Of a stretch of 36,861 bases of DNA, positions 1 to 10,655 are shown piece after piece (position 1 is the stretch's first letter; every line of letters begins with the position of its first letter). The notes under the pieces were generated by a model, which searched no databases, was not told the DNA's origin, and was given only the letters and a program-made list of their open reading frames with translations. The DNA lies in contig VXSY01000211.1 in assembly GCA_009837725.1 (NCBI GenBank), positions 1-36,861 of the forward strand, read 5' to 3'. This DNA comes from Gammaproteobacteria bacterium (GTDB lineage: Bacteria; Pseudomonadota; Gammaproteobacteria; Pseudomonadales; Azotimanducaceae). The position numbers and the translations under genes were made by a program.

Positions 1-3000
1 CGAAGTGCGCAATTCCTGGTGGACAAAAGCGGGAGATTTAAAGTTGTCAGCAACAACAGGTAGCCAAGGGGGCGACGCTGAGCGGTACGTCCCTGCGTCG
101 ACCACCAGCCAGCGCAGGGCCGTGAGCCGTCCGAGCGGGGCGAGGTCGGCGACGGCGACGGGGTTCCCGGCGACGCCCAGCCACACGAGGTTCGGCAGGT
201 CGCCGAGCGCCGAGACGTCGCGCAGCCGGTTCCCGCCGAGGTCCAGCCGCCGCAGCGATGCCGCCTCCCGCAGCAGCGCCGCGTCCGTTACCCGGTTGTT
301 CCCGAGACCAAGGTGCGCGAGCACCGGCAGGCCCCACAGCGGCACCAGGTCCGCCACCTCGTTGCCGTCGAGCACCAGGACCTCGAGCCGGCCCAGTTCC
401 GACAGCGGCCGCAGGTCGGCCACGCGGTTGCCCGAGAGGTCCAGGCGCCGCAGGGACGTCAGCCCCGCCAGCGGCGAGATGTCCGATACGGCGTTCCCCG
501 ACAGGTCCAGCACCCGCAGGTGCGCGAGGCCGCCGAGCGCCGCCACGTCGCCCACGGCGTTGCCCCGAAGATCCAGCACCTCCAGACCGCCGACGGCCGC
601 CAGCGGCCACAAGTCGGCGACCCGGTTGCCGCCCAGGTCCAGCGCCTCGAGGTCCGCGAGGCCCGCCAGCGCCGACAGGTCCGTCAGGCCGCGGGACGAC
701 AGGTCCAGCACCTCGATCTTGCCCCCGGCCGCGAAGCGGATCCCCGGCCGCGGTCCCGCGTCCGGCCCGACGGCGTCGCGCAGTGTCGGCGCCGCCGGCG
801 CCGTCGCCGGGGCGTGCCGCACCGGATGCCCGCCGAACCCGCGCGCCGGGTTGCGCGCAGCGTCCTGCAGCGGGTGCATCGGCGCCGGCAGGTAGCTCAC
901 GGTCACGGGCTGGGCGGGACCGACCGGCCGCGCCAGCGTCAGCGCCGCAGCGCCGCCGGCCACCGCCACCGACCCGACCGGCACCGCCTCGGGCGGACTG
1001 CCCGCCGCCACCACGAAGTCGCCCGGCGACGGCGCCGAGCCGCCGTCCAGCGGCCGCTCGAAGCGCAGCGTCAGCACGGACCCCGACAGCACCGCGTCCG
1101 AGAGCGAGTTGCCCGACGCCGCCCCGCACGACACCCCAGCGTCCTCCGAGTGCCGGCAGTTGTGCAGGCCCCAGCCCGAGAACGGACAGTCCGCCAGCCG
1201 CGACTCCGTACCCGCGCACCCCACGTCGTCCATCCAGATCGTCCCCGCGCCCGCGCCGAAATGCGCCCGGACGTGCGCCTGGCCGCCCGTCAGCCCGAGC
1301 TGCCGGCACACCACCTCCGCGTCGTCCGACGTGAACCGGTCATCGCACACCGTGCCCCACTCGGTGTTGTGGAATATCTCCACGCGGCCCTCCTGGTCCG
1401 TGCTCCCGCCGACCAGGCGCACGTCGCCCTCCGCCGCGCCGTCCGACGCACCGGTGCGCGCCGACGATACCGACGACCAGTCGCCCGCGCCCTCGGCGTT
1501 CGACGCCCGCACCCGCACCTCGTGGTCGGTGTCGGTGGCGAGACTCTCGATGCGTCTGGTGGTCGACGTGCCGGCGTGGGAGGCGTCCGTCCAGTTGCCG
1601 CTGCCGCTCGTCCGGTACTCGACGTCGTAGTCCGTGATCGCCGAGCCGCTGTCGGCGGGCGCCGTCCACGACGCCTCGATCCAGGTCGGCCCCGCCGTCA
1701 GGCTCGGCGCAGCCGGCGCGTCCGGCGCCTCCGGGGACGGGCCCGGGATCGTCGCCGAGGCCGGGGACGACAGCGGACGGTCGTCCGGCGTGCAGATCGC
1801 CCCCGCAACGTCGCAGCCGCCCGTCGTCGCCGGCAGCCGCAGCGTCACGTCGCCGCGGCCGGAGGGCCGGATCCACAGCAGCCACCGGTCGAAGGCGGCG
1901 CGGTCGGTCCGGCGTCCGCCGGTGACCGTGCCGCCCGTCGCCTGCACGGCGTCCCGGATCGCCCGGTTCTTGTCGACCGGCTCGGTGCCGTCGAACACCG
2001 CCTCGGAGAACGCCAGCTCGACCGTGAACGCGCCCGACCCGTCGTGCCCGGCCGGGACGCTCTCGAACGCGGCGGTCAGCGCCCCGTCGTCCGCCGCGTC
2101 CGTGCGCCCGGACGCCGCCGTCGACCAGTCGCCCGCGCCGCCGGCGTTCGACGCCCGCACCCGCACCTCGTAGGCGGTGTCCGGCTCAAGGCCCTCGATC
2201 CGCTGCGAGGTGTCGGTGCCCGTGTGGTACGCGTTCTGCCAGTTGCCGCCCGTCGTGCGGTACCCGACGTCGTAGCCGGTGATCGCCGAGCCGTTGTCGG
2301 CGGGCGCCGTCCACGACGCCTCCAGCCACGTCGGCCCGGCCGTCAGCGTCGGTTGCGCGACCGCGTCGGGCGGCGTCGCGCCGGAAGCGGCCGTGCGCCC
2401 CGTCGCCTCTGGCGACCAGTCGCCCTCGCCGTCGGCGTTGGTGGCGCGCACCCGCACCTGGTAGTCGGTCGCCGCCTCGAGCCCGGTGATGGTCGTGGTC
2501 GTGAGGGTGCCGGCGTGGGCCCAGTCCAGCCACTCCCCGCCGGTCGTGCGGTACTCGACGTCGTAGCCGGTCGGCGCCGGCCCCGCGGGAACCTGCCAGA
2601 GCACGGTCAGGCCGCCGCTCCCCGACGCGAATACGAGCGGCGCGTCGACGGCGGCCGGCACCGAGGTCCCGGTGGCGAGCCTGGGGGTGTTAGAGCAGCG
2701 CAGGCCGACGTCCTCCTCGTGGGCGCAGTTGTGCAGGCCCGGCCCCGCGTAGTAGCAGTCGAAGAGGCTGCGCGGGTTGTCCGTCCGGTGCGCCGGCACG
2801 CTGGCGAGGCAGCGCACGTCGTCGAGCCAGATCGGCTGCTCGGAGACGGAGACATGCGGCCGTCCGTAGCCGGGCGCCCGCTCGCCCGACTGGTAGCCAA
2901 GCAGCTTGCAGGCCACGTCCGGAGCCAGGTTCCGCTCGCCCCCCGAGGGCTCGAAGAAGCGGTCGTCGCAGGTGGCGCCCCACTCGCCGCGGAAGAAGAT

Positions 3001-6000
3001 CTCGAAGCGCCCCTCGGACGGGTCCGGACCGCCCACCAGGCGCACGTCGCCGGAGGCCGGCGCCGGGCCGTCGTCGTCCTCGATCTCGACCACGGTCGAG
3101 GCGATGCCCTTCTCCAGCCCGCCCGAGACGGCGCCGAGCTCGAGGAGCACGTTCTCGCCGGCGTCCTCGTCGGAGTCGTCGACGGCAAACACCGCGAAGG
3201 TCTTCGAGAGCTCCCCGGCCGCGAAGACGACGCTCGACGCGACGCCGGTGTAGTCGGCGCCCGTGGCGCCGTTGCGGGCCGTCGCCGCGACCGCAACCGT
3301 CACCTCCGCGCCCTGCGCCACGCTCAGCGCCACCTCGACGTCCACGCTGCCGCCCTCGTCCACCGTGTAGGTGGACTGCGCGAAGCCCACCGTGGGGGCG
3401 CCGGGGTCGGGGTTGGCGTGGCCCAGGACGCGGATCGCCATGGCCCCCGGCTCCGCAGTGAACGGGCCGGTGGATTCGTCGAGCCGGGCCTGCGTGGTGT
3501 CCAGGATTTCCCAGTCGGGGAGCCCGCCAGGGTCCTCGGCGTCCGAGTTCGTGAACCACCATGCCGAGTTGCCCCCCTCCAGCAGCAGGAAGTAGGTGCT
3601 GTCTGGGTCGAGCGTCGTGCCCTCCGGCGCGGTGAACCGCACCCTTCCGTCGCTGGGCACGCTCGCGGGAACCGTCAGCGTTGCGGCCGCGGCATTCGCC
3701 GGGCCGTCCTTGTGCAAGGTCGCGGTGCCGAACGTGAGGCTCTGATCGGCGTCAAACAACGCCTCGACGGCCGTCAGCGCATAGCCGCCGGGGGCGGCCC
3801 CGGTGGTGAAGCCCTGGGCGACGTCCCAGCTTCTCAGCAACCATACGGTGGCCACGGCCTGGTCCAGGTTGCTGACCAGCACGTCGGGGCTGGGATTGAC
3901 GTGGCCGTACACGCGGATCAGCAGCGGCGACGTGCCCTCCGCGAACGCGCCAGTGGACGCCTTGTCACGAAACCCCTTGCCGTCCAGAATCTCCCAATCC
4001 GGGAGCCCGTCGGCGTCCTCGCCGAACAGGGACGTGTCGAGTACGTCCGCAGTACCGCCGTCCAGCAGCAGGTAATAGGGGGTGTCAGGGTCGAGGACGG
4101 TGCCCGCCGGTGCCATGAGGCGTGGGCTCCCGCCACTGGCCACAGTGCCTGGGACCGTCAGCGTGGCGATCGCGGCGCTCAACGGGTCATCCTTGTGCAG
4201 GGTCGCGCTGCCGAAGGTCTTGCCAAAGCCTTGGCCGACCCGCAGCTCGATGGCCGTCAGCGTGTAGCCCCCGGCGTTGGCCCCGGTGGTAAAGCCCTGA
4301 GCGTAGTCGTTCGTGTTCAAGAACCCGGCGCCATCGGCGCCCGGCACTGTGTTGCTGACCAGCAACTCGCCCAGGTCCGCATCGCTAACCACGCTCAGCC
4401 GCACGGCCACCTCCGTGCCCGCGTCGGTCGGCTGTTGGACAATGTGGACGCGGCTGTACGGCGCGTGGAGCAGGGGAACGTCCGCGAAGGTGTCCCCCAG
4501 GTCGAAAGACACGAACATCGCGCCTTGGAAGAACCAGTCGCCGTCGGACTGCAAGGTGCCCGTCGCAAGGGCGAGGTCGACCTCGCCGACGACGCGCTGC
4601 ACGTGGACCGCCAGCCGGCTGCCGACGGGCAGGGTCGGCGTCGTCGCGAAGTTGAGGTCATTGGTCGCGCCGCTGACGAGCCGCGTGACCGTGTACTCGA
4701 CGCCGTCGTGCGTGAACGTCGCGTCCTCCAGACTGCCGTAGTTGCCGGCGTAGTAGCCCGCCTCGGCAACATCGCCGCCGCTGTCGAGGCCATGCCCCGC
4801 CGTCAGCGTCGTGCACCAGATCGTGTCCGGTGCGTCGCAGTTGAGCGCCGCCGCCGGCACCACGGTCGAGGTCGGGTCGCTGGTCACCGACTCGGCGTTG
4901 CCGAGGTCATCGGTGAACTCGACCACGACCCGCAGCTCGCCTTCCTGGTCCGCCTGGGTCAGCGTGTAGGTCGCGTCGGTCGCGCCGTCGATGTCACTGC
5001 CGTAGCGGGTCCAACGGTAGGTGAAGGTCGCGTCGTCGGTGCCGTCGGCGTCGGTGATGGCGTCGGTCTCGGCCTTCAGGGTCATGCCCGCCTGCGCCGG
5101 GCCCTGCACCACGGGCTTGCCCTCGGCCTCGTTGTTGTCGCCGCCGGTGATGTTGGTGACGGCCTGGTCGGCGAAGTCGGCGACCTCGTTGCCGTTGCCG
5201 TCCTTGAGCGTGTTGTCCGTGCCGGTGGTGGGCTTGGTGTAGCTGACCTTCACGTCCGTGTCGGTGGAGGACACCGCCGTCGCCAGCGTCAGGGTGACCG
5301 TCGCGTCGCTGATCGAGGGGGAGCCCGTGAGCGCCACCGTCTGCTCCGAACCCCCGTCCGGGGTCTTCTTCACCGCGAAGGCGCTGTTGGCGAGGTTCGC
5401 CGCCGCGGCGAGGTTCTCGTTGAAGGTGATCACGAGCGAGGCGCCGTCGACCGTCGCACCGGTCACCTCCGGCGGATCCGTCTCCGCCCGGCAGCGCACG
5501 CCCGCCCGTTCGGAGAACTGGCAGTTGTGCACGCCCCAGGCGGCGCTGGGGCACAGTCCCAACGCCGACTCCGAGCCCGTGCATTCGACGTCGTCGAGCC
5601 AGTACTTGACCTGGATCAGCGTCACGAACTCGGAGAGGATGGTCGCCTCCCGGGCACCGGGAAAGCCGAGCTGGCGGCAGGCAACGTTGGCGTCGACCTT
5701 GGCCCATCTATCGTCGCACACGTGCCCCCACTCGTCGTCGTGGCAGATCAGCACCGACCCCTCGCGAGTGTTGCCTCCCCCGATGAGCTGCAGGTCGCCC
5801 TCGCGGCAGGTGGACGCCGTGGTGTTGTTGGTCACCGTCTGGCCGGTGAAGCTCGCGACCTCGTTGTCGGCGGCATCCTTGAGCGTGTTGTCGGTGCCCG
5901 TGGTCGGCTTGTCGTAGTCGACCGTCACGGTGTCGCCCGCGAGCACTCCCGGGACGAGGGTCAGCGTCACCGTCGCGCCGCTGGTCGTCGGCGAGCCTCC

Positions 6001-7719
6001 CAGCGAGACCGTCTCCTCGGATCCGCCGGAGGGGGTCCTCTTCACGGCGAAGGCGCTGTTGGCGAGATCCGCGGCGGCGGCGAGATCCTCGTCGAACGTG
6101 ATCACGAGCGAAGCGCCATCCACCGTCGCGCCGGTGACCTCCGGTGGGGTTGTGTCCCCGCCGGTTTCGTTGGTGACCGTCAAGCCGGTGAAGCCCGGCG
6201 CGTTGAGCTCGGATTCGTCCCGCAGCGGGTCCGCCGCGGGCGGGGCGTAGTCCAGGGTTACGGTCTGCGCGCTGGTGACAGCGGAGGCCAAGGTCATCGT
6301 GACGGTATCGCCGCTGATCGTGTCCACGCTGGAGGGGTTTGCGCCCGCGCCGCCGTCCACGTAGATCGTGAACGCGCCCGGGAGGGGAATCGAGGGCGTG
6401 TCGAGGTTTTCGGCGAAGGTCAGCGTGAGCTGGTTGCCGGCCACCGTGGCGGCCGTGACGATGGGGGCCAGGTTCGCGCTGACGGTTACCTTCTGGCCCT
6501 CGATCCAGCCGTGGTTGGCGGAGACGGTCCACTCATATAGGTGATTTGCCGGATCGTTTTCGGCCCCCGCGTTCGCCGTGAGGCCCGTGCCGCCGATGTC
6601 GAACACCGAGCCGCGCGGCAGGTAATCGTCCAAGAAAATGTGGTAGGTAGCGGTATTGGTGAAGTCGATCGCTGTAATCCCGCCCACGGTGTAGTCATCG
6701 CCGTAGTCGATGGTGTCGTCGTCGAGGCTGCCGAAGGTGCCGTACTCCGCCGTGTCGTAGCCGTATGCGTCAGCACCTCCAGAGATCTCGCCGATTCCGA
6801 CCGTCATGGTCGTGCACCAGTCGCTGTCGGGCCGATCGGTGGCGCAGGCTTCCTGGGCCGCCGCCACCGCGTCCGTCCCGTCGCTTTCGAGCCGCTCCTC
6901 AGCACCGCCACCGTCGGTGAAGCCGACCTTGACCCGGAGCTTCTTGCCGACGTCCGCCGCCACCGGACTGTAAGTGGCCGAGGTCGCGCCAGAGATGTCC
7001 GTTGCATTGGTGTCGTCCGCGTCCGTACGCACCCACTGGAAGCTGTAGCCGGCCGGAAAGGTCGTGGTCGGCAGGTTGTCGTCGTCGGCGATGTCGCCGA
7101 TGGTCGCCATCAGCGTCTGCCCCACCTGGGGAACGCCGGTAACCACCGGCTTGCCCGTAGCGTCCCGGCCCTCGATGGTGACCGTGGCCGTCGCCGGGGA
7201 CACCATCACGTCCACGCCGCTGGCAAGGGAGATCGTCGACTCGAACGCCTCGTCGTCCTCAAGGGACGTGTCGTGGACGATCGTGATGGTGTGGGTCTGC
7301 GTGACATCACCCGCGTTGAATGCGAGCAGTTGGCCGCTCACGCCGCCGTAGTCGCCCGGCGAGATCGCGCTGTCGTCGGCGGTGGTTACCGATAGGCTGA
7401 ACGACCTCAGCGCGCCGGCGACGGGGTGGCTCGTTATCTTGATCGTCAGCGTGACGGTCGCGCCGCCCTCGGTCACCTCGTAGGCCACCGGGTCGTAACC
7501 CACAGTGATGGCCTCCACCCGCGTCACCGTCAGCTTGTAGAGTCGCGAGGAGTCGCCGTCGGTCGCCGTCACCTTGACATGGACTTTGTTCTGGCCCGTC
7601 GCAAGATCAACCTGGAAGCCATTCGTCGTGTCGGAATCGGCGTCGGTGAGCGGGTCGCCATCGCCGTCGAAGTAGCCGAGCCCAGTGCCGCTGATGAGCT
7701 TGGTGGGATGGATGGTGAT
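1..7719 (-). CDS. Giant secreted multidomain surface protein, C-terminal segment (continues past the left edge)
   Basis: I checked the minus frame with codon boundaries at window positions 1, 4, 7 and so on. It has no stop from 7719 to the edge and continues the upstream segment once two bases are restored. Modules in protein order, by window position: rest of a cadherin-like domain (to about 7505), Calx-beta (7505-7185), Ig-like (7180-6860), a WCTTMTVG module (6830-6470), two SwmB-like repeats (6470-5835), SRCR (5808-5491), SwmB-like (5480-5150), Ig-like (5130-4850), a WCTTLTAG module (4830-4400), two choice-of-anchor-like modules (4370-3400), Calx-beta (3395-3070), SRCR (3051-2695), two FN3 (2640-2090), a SwmB-like module (2085-1765), FN3 (1700-1440), SRCR (1428-1126), SwmB-like (1110-800) and leucine-rich repeats (720-70). 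With the N-terminal part it exceeds 3,300 residues. No sortase or outer-membrane anchor is visible, so attachment is unknown. Confidence 0.85.
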   Translation of the reverse strand, partial: MTIHPTKLISGTGLGYFDGDGDPLTDADSDTTNGFQVDLATGQNKVHVKVTATDGDSSRLYKLTVTRVEAITVGYDPVAYEVTEGGATVTLTIKITSHPVAGALRSFSLSVTTADDSAISPGDYGGVSGQLLAFNAGDVTQTHTITIVHDTSLEDDEAFESTISLASGVDVMVSPATATVTIEGRDATGKPVVTGVPQVGQTLMATIGDIADDDNLPTTTFPAGYSFQWVRTDADDTNATDISGATSATYSPVAADVGKKLRVKVGFTDGGGAEERLESDGTDAVAAAQEACATDRPDSDWCTTMTVGIGEISGGADAYGYDTAEYGTFGSLDDDTIDYGDDYTVGGITAIDFTNTATYHIFLDDYLPRGSVFDIGGTGLTANAGAENDPANHLYEWTVSANHGWIEGQKVTVSANLAPIVTAATVAGNQLTLTFAENLDTPSIPLPGAFTIYVDGGAGANPSSVDTISGDTVTMTLASAVTSAQTVTLDYAPPAADPLRDESELNAPGFTGLTVTNETGGDTTPPEVTGATVDGASLVITFDEDLAAAADLANSAFAVKRTPSGGSEETVSLGGSPTTSGATVTLTLVPGVLAGDTVTVDYDKPTTGTDNTLKDAADNEVASFTGQTVTNNTTASTCREGDLQLIGGGNTREGSVLICHDDEWGHVCDDRWAKVDANVACRQLGFPGAREATILSEFVTLIQVKYWLDDVECTGSESALGLCPSAAWGVHNCQFSERAGVRCRAETDPPEVTGATVDGASLVITFNENLAAAANLANSAFAVKKTPDGGSEQTVALTGSPSISDATVTLTLATAVSSTDTDVKVSYTKPTTGTDNTLKDGNGNEVADFADQAVTNITGGDNNEAEGKPVVQGPAQAGMTLKAETDAITDADGTDDATFTYRWTRYGSDIDGATDATYTLTQADQEGELRVVVEFTDDLGNAESVTSDPTSTVVPAAALNCDAPDTIWCTTLTAGHGLDSGGDVAEAGYYAGNYGSLEDATFTHDGVEYTVTRLVSGATNDLNFATTPTLPVGSRLAVHVQRVVGEVDLALATGTLQSDGDWFFQGAMFVSFDLGDTFADVPLLHAPYSRVHIVQQPTDAGTEVAVRLSVVSDADLGELLVSNTVPGADGAGFLNTNDYAQGFTTGANAGGYTLTAIELRVGQGFGKTFGSATLHKDDPLSAAIATLTVPGTVASGGSPRLMAPAGTVLDPDTPYYLLLDGGTADVLDTSLFGEDADGLPDWEILDGKGFRDKASTGAFAEGTSPLLIRVYGHVNPSPDVLVSNLDQAVATVWLLRSWDVAQGFTTGAAPGGYALTAVEALFDADQSLTFGTATLHKDGPANAAAATLTVPASVPSDGRVRFTAPEGTTLDPDSTYFLLLEGGNSAWWFTNSDAEDPGGLPDWEILDTTQARLDESTGPFTAEPGAMAIRVLGHANPDPGAPTVGFAQSTYTVDEGGSVDVEVALSVAQGAEVTVAVAATARNGATGADYTGVASSVVFAAGELSKTFAVFAVDDSDEDAGENVLLELGAVSGGLEKGIASTVVEIEDDDGPAPASGDVRLVGGPDPSEGRFEIFFRGEWGATCDDRFFEPSGGERNLAPDVACKLLGYQSGERAPGYGRPHVSVSEQPIWLDDVRCLASVPAHRTDNPRSLFDCYYAGPGLHNCAHEEDVGLRCSNTPRLATGTSVPAAVDAPLVFASGSGGLTVLWQVPAGPAPTGYDVEYRTTGGEWLDWAHAGTLTTTTITGLEAATDYQVRVRATNADGEGDWSPEATGRTAASGATPPDAVAQPTLTAGPTWLEASWTAPADNGSAITGYDVGYRTTGGNWQNAYHTGTDTSQRIEGLEPDTAYEVRVRASNAGGAGDWSTAASGRTDAADDGALTAAFESVPAGHDGSGAFTVELAFSEAVFDGTEPVDKNRAIRDAVQATGGTVTGGRRTDRAAFDRWLLWIRPSGRGDVTLRLPATTGGCDVAGAICTPDDRPLSSPASATIPGPSPEAPDAPAAPSLTAGPTWIEASWTAPADSGSAITDYDVEYRTSGSGNWTDASHAGTSTTRRIESLATDTDHEVRVRASNAEGAGDWSSVSSARTGASDGAAEGDVRLVGGSTDQEGRVEIFHNTEWGTVCDDRFTSDDAEVVCRQLGLTGGQAHVRAHFGAGAGTIWMDDVGCAGTESRLADCPFSGWGLHNCRHSEDAGVSCGAASGNSLSDAVLSGSVLTLRFERPLDGGSAPSPGDFVVAAGSPPEAVPVGSVAVAGGAAALTLARPVGPAQPVTVSYLPAPMHPLQDAARNPARGFGGHPVRHAPATAPAAPTLRDAVGPDAGPRPGIRFAAGGKIEVLDLSSRGLTDLSALAGLADLEALDLGGNRVADLWPLAAVGGLEVLDLRGNAVGDVAALGGLAHLRVLDLSGNAVSDISPLAGLTSLRRLDLSGNRVADLRPLSELGRLEVLVLDGNEVADLVPLWGLPVLAHLGLGNNRVTDAALLREAASLRRLDLGGNRLRDVSALGDLPNLVWLGVAGNPVAVADLAPLGRLTALRWLVVDAGTYRSASPPWLPVVADNFKSPAFVHQELRTS
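70..720 (-). repeat. About ten 22-residue leucine-rich repeats near the C-terminus of the giant protein
   Basis: The translated pattern is L..L..LDLSGN.V.DL.PL..L, repeated every 22 residues (66 nt) from KIEVLDLSS at 720 down to about 90. This resembles internalin or bacterial LRR consensus. The repeats are regular, with the NxV/NxL asparagine kept in nearly every unit. LRR arrays form curved protein-binding surfaces, so this region is the likeliest ligand-binding part. After the array the frame runs on to the window edge without a stop. Confidence 0.88.
1126..1428 (-). other. SRCR domain 3 of the giant surface protein
   Basis: The domain runs from GDVRLVGG through [32 protein letters not shown] and [15 protein letters not shown]. 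It is closest in form to domain 2. An FN3 module precedes it and a SwmB-like strand domain follows. Confidence 0.87.
2695..3051 (-). other. SRCR domain 2 of the giant surface protein
   Basis: The domain runs from GDVRLVGG through [27 protein letters not shown] and [15 protein letters not shown]. All the usual SRCR anchor cysteines are present. It has an insertion relative to domain 1 between the LDDV.C piece and the HNC piece, and it follows directly after a Calx-beta module. Confidence 0.85.
5491..5808 (-). other. SRCR domain 1 of the giant surface protein
   Basis: The translation shows the scavenger-receptor cysteine-rich pattern: LQLIGGG, then [18 protein letters not shown], then VACRQLGF, then [11 protein letters not shown] and finally [15 protein letters not shown]. 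The Cys spacing and the signature pieces (WG.VCDD, CRQLG, LDDV.C.G.E, HNC) are those of SRCR (PF00530). Such domains are abundant in animals and sporadic in bacteria. Confidence 0.88.
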
Positions 7720-9976
7720 CCGACACCGTGCTGCCCACGCTCCCGGCATAGGTGCCGACCGCCGAATCAAACTCCGGGGAGAGCGCGATGGCGGTGGCCG
7801 TGCCGCTGTCGTCCCAGCTGAACTCCAGGTCGTCGAGGTCAGCGTTGACGGCGTTGGCGTCGGCGGTCGGGGCAGCGGCCTCGAACAGTTTCACGGCGAT
7901 GGTGTCGCCCGCTTCTAGCTTCAAGATGTCGGTGGAGAACGGCGTCCAGTGGTAGTTGTTCTGCACGTCGTTATCCTTGTTTCCTCTGCCCGCGTCGGCC
8001 AGCGGAAAGTCGTTCGCGCCCACCCGTAGCACCAGGCCGGGGAGGCTGGCGGCGGGAATGTCCGCGTCCAGCGTCAGGTGCAGCTTGTCGGTGTTGTCGT
8101 CCCCCGACCAGCGCAGGCTCTCGACCGTGAAGGCCGTGCCGTCCAGGTTGAAGTCGTCGTCGGACAGGGCGCCGTAGGCATCGCCGGTGCAGCGGCCGCT
8201 CGCAGTGTCGCAGTACCCGGTTGCCTGGTCATCGACGCCGCCGAGATGGCCCACGGTGAGTACGCCCGACCAGATTTCGCTGCCGGACGCCTGCGCCGCA
8301 CGAATCACCGTCACGGTGTAGGTCTCGATGTTGATGGTGTCCTCGGCCGTCACCTTCACCTTGATCGTGTTCGCGCCCGTGCTCAGGTCAACCTGGAAGC
8401 CGGTCGCCGGGTCGGAGTCGGCGTCGCTGAGCGTCTGGTCGCTGTCGTCGAGGTAGTCCACGCCGGCGTTGCTGTCGCCCAAGGTGGGTGCGATGGTGAT
8501 CCGGCTGACCGAGGTGGCGACTCTCGCGCCGTAGTTCGTCGTCGTTGTCAGGAAGGTTGGGAACAGCGTGATGTCGGTCGCGGTCCCGCCGTCGTTCCAG
8601 GTCAGGTCGAGGTCGGTCAGGGTTGCGTCGGGGGAGAGGTCGGAAACCTGGAACACGCCCGAAAGGCCATAGACCTTCCGATTGTTGGCTTGCGCGGTGT
8701 TGACATTCTTGATCTCCAGGCCATCGTGTCCCGGCCTGCCTGACACCGGCGAGGCTGTGCCCAGCGTGTTGCCCGAGTCGGCGGTGCCGTCGGATTCGCA
8801 GCCGGTGTACACGCCCCCTGCGAAGCCGGCAGCGGTTGAACCGTCGTTGCCGTCCTCGTCCTTGGGGAAGTTGCTGTCCCAGGTCCCGTCGTAGAAATCC
8901 TCGTAGTCGTCGGCGGCCTTTTCGCCGTCGAGCCAGTAGATGGCTACGCCCTTATCAGTCGCGGTGTAGGTGGTCTCGGTGTGGTCGCGGGCATCGGTGG
9001 TCGCCGTGCAGCCCAGGGCCTTGAATTGCGAACTGTAGCTCTGGATCGCATCGTGGCCGGAAGCGGCGGCGGTTTGCACGTGCGTGTCGTAGTCGCCGAT
9101 GGTGCTGGAGGTGCCATCGCGTCTTGTGGAGCTGACAAATATCAGGCGGAACTGATCGTCGGCGGACAGGCCGCTCGGTATCAGGTCCCAGTTGGCGGCA
9201 ACCTCGGTCGCGGCGGTGTCGGCCGTGCCATTGATCTCCACTCTCGGAACAGCCGCATGCGTTGTCCAGTTTGTGTTGCTGGTGCTCTTGGTATGCCTAT
9301 CGGTGTTCAAGGTCCAGCCGGTGGCCATGCTAGTGAGAGTGTTCGAGTTGGTCGCTCTCACGTTGTACTGTCCGCCCGTGGCTGTCGAATCGAACACCAC
9401 GAAATACTTCGTGCTCTTCTCAAGACTGGAACCTGCCGGTGCAGTGAAGGTGTTGGTTCCGTTGGCGATCGTCGGATTAACCAAGGTGTACAGGCTGCTG
9501 TCCGGAAGGCCGCTGGATTCGGAGTAGATCTGCACCCTCACCCCGTCGGGATTGCTGGCGTTCTCCAGAACCGCCTTGACCGAACTGAGCGTGTACCCGT
9601 CCTCATTGCTTCCGGTGGTGAATCGAATCGCATGGGTGAACCGAGTGTTGCCGGCCGTGCCGCCGGTCGATAGCCCCGAATCGTTCGACTTGTTGAGATT
9701 GCTGAGCAGCACGTCGGCCTGGGCGGAACCGGCGAACAGGCCCGCGAGGGGCAGCAGCCAGGCAAGGAGCAGACTGCCCGAGCCCTTCCGGCGCCGGCCC
9801 CGTCCCGTCCGGGTGTCCGTAGCGCCCGCACGACCGCGAAGGCGGTCGCCGGCCTGGCGCCGCTCGGACCGTCCCGCCGCGCGGCCATCGTCCCGAAACA
9901 GCTCCCGACGCCCGGCTACGATTGGTGGTCCAAGTTTGTTCCAGTCCTCGGTCGGTCGGGGGACTTGCTTCGTCAT
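7607..9976 (-). CDS. Giant secreted multidomain surface protein, N-terminal segment (frameshifted)
   Basis: This is the first part of a very large exported protein. The ATG at 9976 has an AGGAGGGG ribosome-binding site 12 nt upstream, and no other ATG, GTG or TTG occurs in frame before the signal peptide, so the start is well supported. Residues 1-66 are hydrophilic and Arg-rich. A hydrophobic stretch follows at about 67-82, with likely cleavage after the SAQA ending at residue 87. Then come a choice-of-anchor-like beta module (about 88-250), a module starting [14 protein letters not shown] (about 255-440) that I know only as a recurrent piece of marine bacterial surface proteins, a cadherin-like beta-sandwich (about 450-562), a further module, and the start of a second cadherin-like domain. 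After about 7720 the frame is lost and the last roughly 38 residues are out-of-frame. The true continuation is the next entry. Role inferred: adhesion or host contact outside the cell. Confidence 0.85.
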   Translation of the reverse strand: MTKQVPRPTEDWNKLGPPIVAGRRELFRDDGRAAGRSERRQAGDRLRGRAGATDTRTGRGRRRKGSGSLLLAWLLPLAGLFAGSAQADVLLSNLNKSNDSGLSTGGTAGNTRFTHAIRFTTGSNEDGYTLSSVKAVLENASNPDGVRVQIYSESSGLPDSSLYTLVNPTIANGTNTFTAPAGSSLEKSTKYFVVFDSTATGGQYNVRATNSNTLTSMATGWTLNTDRHTKSTSNTNWTTHAAVPRVEINGTADTAATEVAANWDLIPSGLSADDQFRLIFVSSTRRDGTSSTIGDYDTHVQTAAASGHDAIQSYSSQFKALGCTATTDARDHTETTYTATDKGVAIYWLDGEKAADDYEDFYDGTWDSNFPKDEDGNDGSTAAGFAGGVYTGCESDGTADSGNTLGTASPVSGRPGHDGLEIKNVNTAQANNRKVYGLSGVFQVSDLSPDATLTDLDLTWNDGGTATDITLFPTFLTTTTNYGARVATSVSRITIAPTLGDSNAGVDYLDDSDQTLSDADSDPATGFQVDLSTGANTIKVKVTAEDTINIETYTVTVIRAAQASGSEIWSGVLTVGHLGGVDDQATGYCDTASGRCTGDAYGALSDDDFNLDGTAFTVESLRWSGDDNTDKLHLTLDADIPAASLPGLVLRVGANDFPLADAGRGNKDNDVQNNYHWTPFSTDILKLEAGDTIAVKLFEAAAPTADANAVNADLDDLEFSWDDSGTATAIALSPEFDSAVGTYAGSVGSTVSDHHPSHQAHQRHWARLLRRRWRPAHRRRFRHDEWLPG

Positions 9977-10066
9977 CGGTGTTTATCGCCCCTCCTCGGC
10001 ATGCGTCCGGCACCGGGACGTAGCGGCGCCGCGCGAACCCTAGGGAACACAGACGCCTCTTCGCAT

Positions 10067-10080
10067 CCCCAACGTTGGGG
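10067..10080. promoter_or_regulatory. Perfect palindrome CCCCAACGTTGGGG upstream of the giant gene
   Basis: This is a 14-bp perfect inverted repeat about 90 bp before the giant gene's ATG. Its position and symmetry suit a dimeric regulator's operator. It could equally be the tip of an RNA stem. No matching second site was seen in the window. Confidence 0.3.
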
Positions 10081-10267
10081 TGACTTCGCGGGGGTTTTCA
10101 CCGGTCTCAGGGCGAGTTATCCCCGCGGGGCCGGCTGGGCTACCCTATGCTCCCGCCCGCGGGCAAGCTCCAACGGCGGCCCGCCGGCCGCACGGCATCG
10201 ACCGGTCCGGGGCGGGGCCGCACGACGCGGGGTAGCGGAAGATTGGACTCAAGGAACGATGGCAGGA

Positions 10268-10316
10268 CGGCTGTCGCGATGCGCAAAGACGCGGCAACCA
10301 TCCGCACTCCTTGAGC
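10268..10316 (-). pseudogene. Remnant of a ComB-like gene (internal fragment)
   Basis: Hand alignment of this 49-nt stretch to positions 10982-11030 inside the intact ComB-like gene gives 42 identical bases with no gaps. The reading frame is kept: MAQGVRMVAASLRIATA here against AAQGARIVAACLRNATA in the intact gene. Beyond 10316 a short similarity (CGATTT.GC) continues with an indel. Before 10268 it stops. It is too short to be functional and looks like debris of a duplicated or related gene. Confidence 0.6.
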
Positions 10317-10413
10317 CATGCCAAATCGCCAAGCGCGAGGCATCCCTCGCCCCCACGCCAGACGCCCGTTGTACGATTGGCAAACTGGTCGAAGCGGCGC
10401 GAAGCCCATTCCC

Positions 10414-10655
10414 ATGACTCACGCCCAACGTAGTCCCGCCACGACTGCCGATGCCCCCGGAGTCGCGAGTGTGTGCGCGCCGCCTACCCGCACTACATCG
10501 AACGCATCGGCACGCCACCGGGGCCGATGCTCGACGACTATGGCCAGATCGTGCGCGATCACCGCGCCTACGTTGTCGACGAGCGCGGGCAGATCGTGGT
10601 CGTGCTCGTGCTGATGGACAAGGAGGACGGCTCTGACTCCGGCCCCTGCCTTTAG
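10414..10655 (+). pseudogene. GNAT acetyltransferase remnant, frameshifted and truncated
   Basis: The first frame starts at ATG 10414 and reads RSPATTADAPGVASV, the usual N-terminal beta-strand of a GNAT enzyme. One base is missing at about 10472. In the next frame the family sequence continues with VRAAYPHYIERIGTPPGPM, then MLDDYGQIVRDHRAYVVDERG and QIVVVLVLMDKED, and stops at TAG 10653-10655. Only about 75 of the roughly 160 residues of a GNAT domain remain. The acetyl-CoA-binding motif A (R/Q-x-x-G-x-G/A) is absent. The stop overlaps the stop of the convergent ComB-like gene, so the missing 3' part was probably lost when the two came together. Confidence 0.75.

Larger units (their letters stand above)
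9977..10413. other. Intergenic region upstream of the giant gene, with a perfect palindrome
   Basis: There is no intact gene here. The stretch holds the giant gene's ribosome-binding site (about 9989-9996 on the minus strand), a perfect 14-bp palindrome at 10067-10080, and a remnant of a ComB-like gene at 10268-10316. I could not identify a confident promoter or riboswitch. Confidence 0.5.

Noticed and set aside
313-6540. A 2,075-residue open frame on the plus strand antisense to the giant gene
   Set aside because: Its sequence is Arg/His/Val-rich low-complexity text with no domain, and it arises because the codon bias of the minus-strand gene removes stops from this frame. The minus frame shows many recognisable domains.
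7715-7727. Programmed ribosomal frameshift in the giant gene
   Set aside because: There is no slippery heptamer or stem nearby, and comparison with the parallel domain shows exactly two missing bases.
10081-10260. Riboswitch or leader RNA upstream of the giant gene
   Set aside because: I looked for a cyclic-di-GMP type core and other known motifs but found no convincing match.
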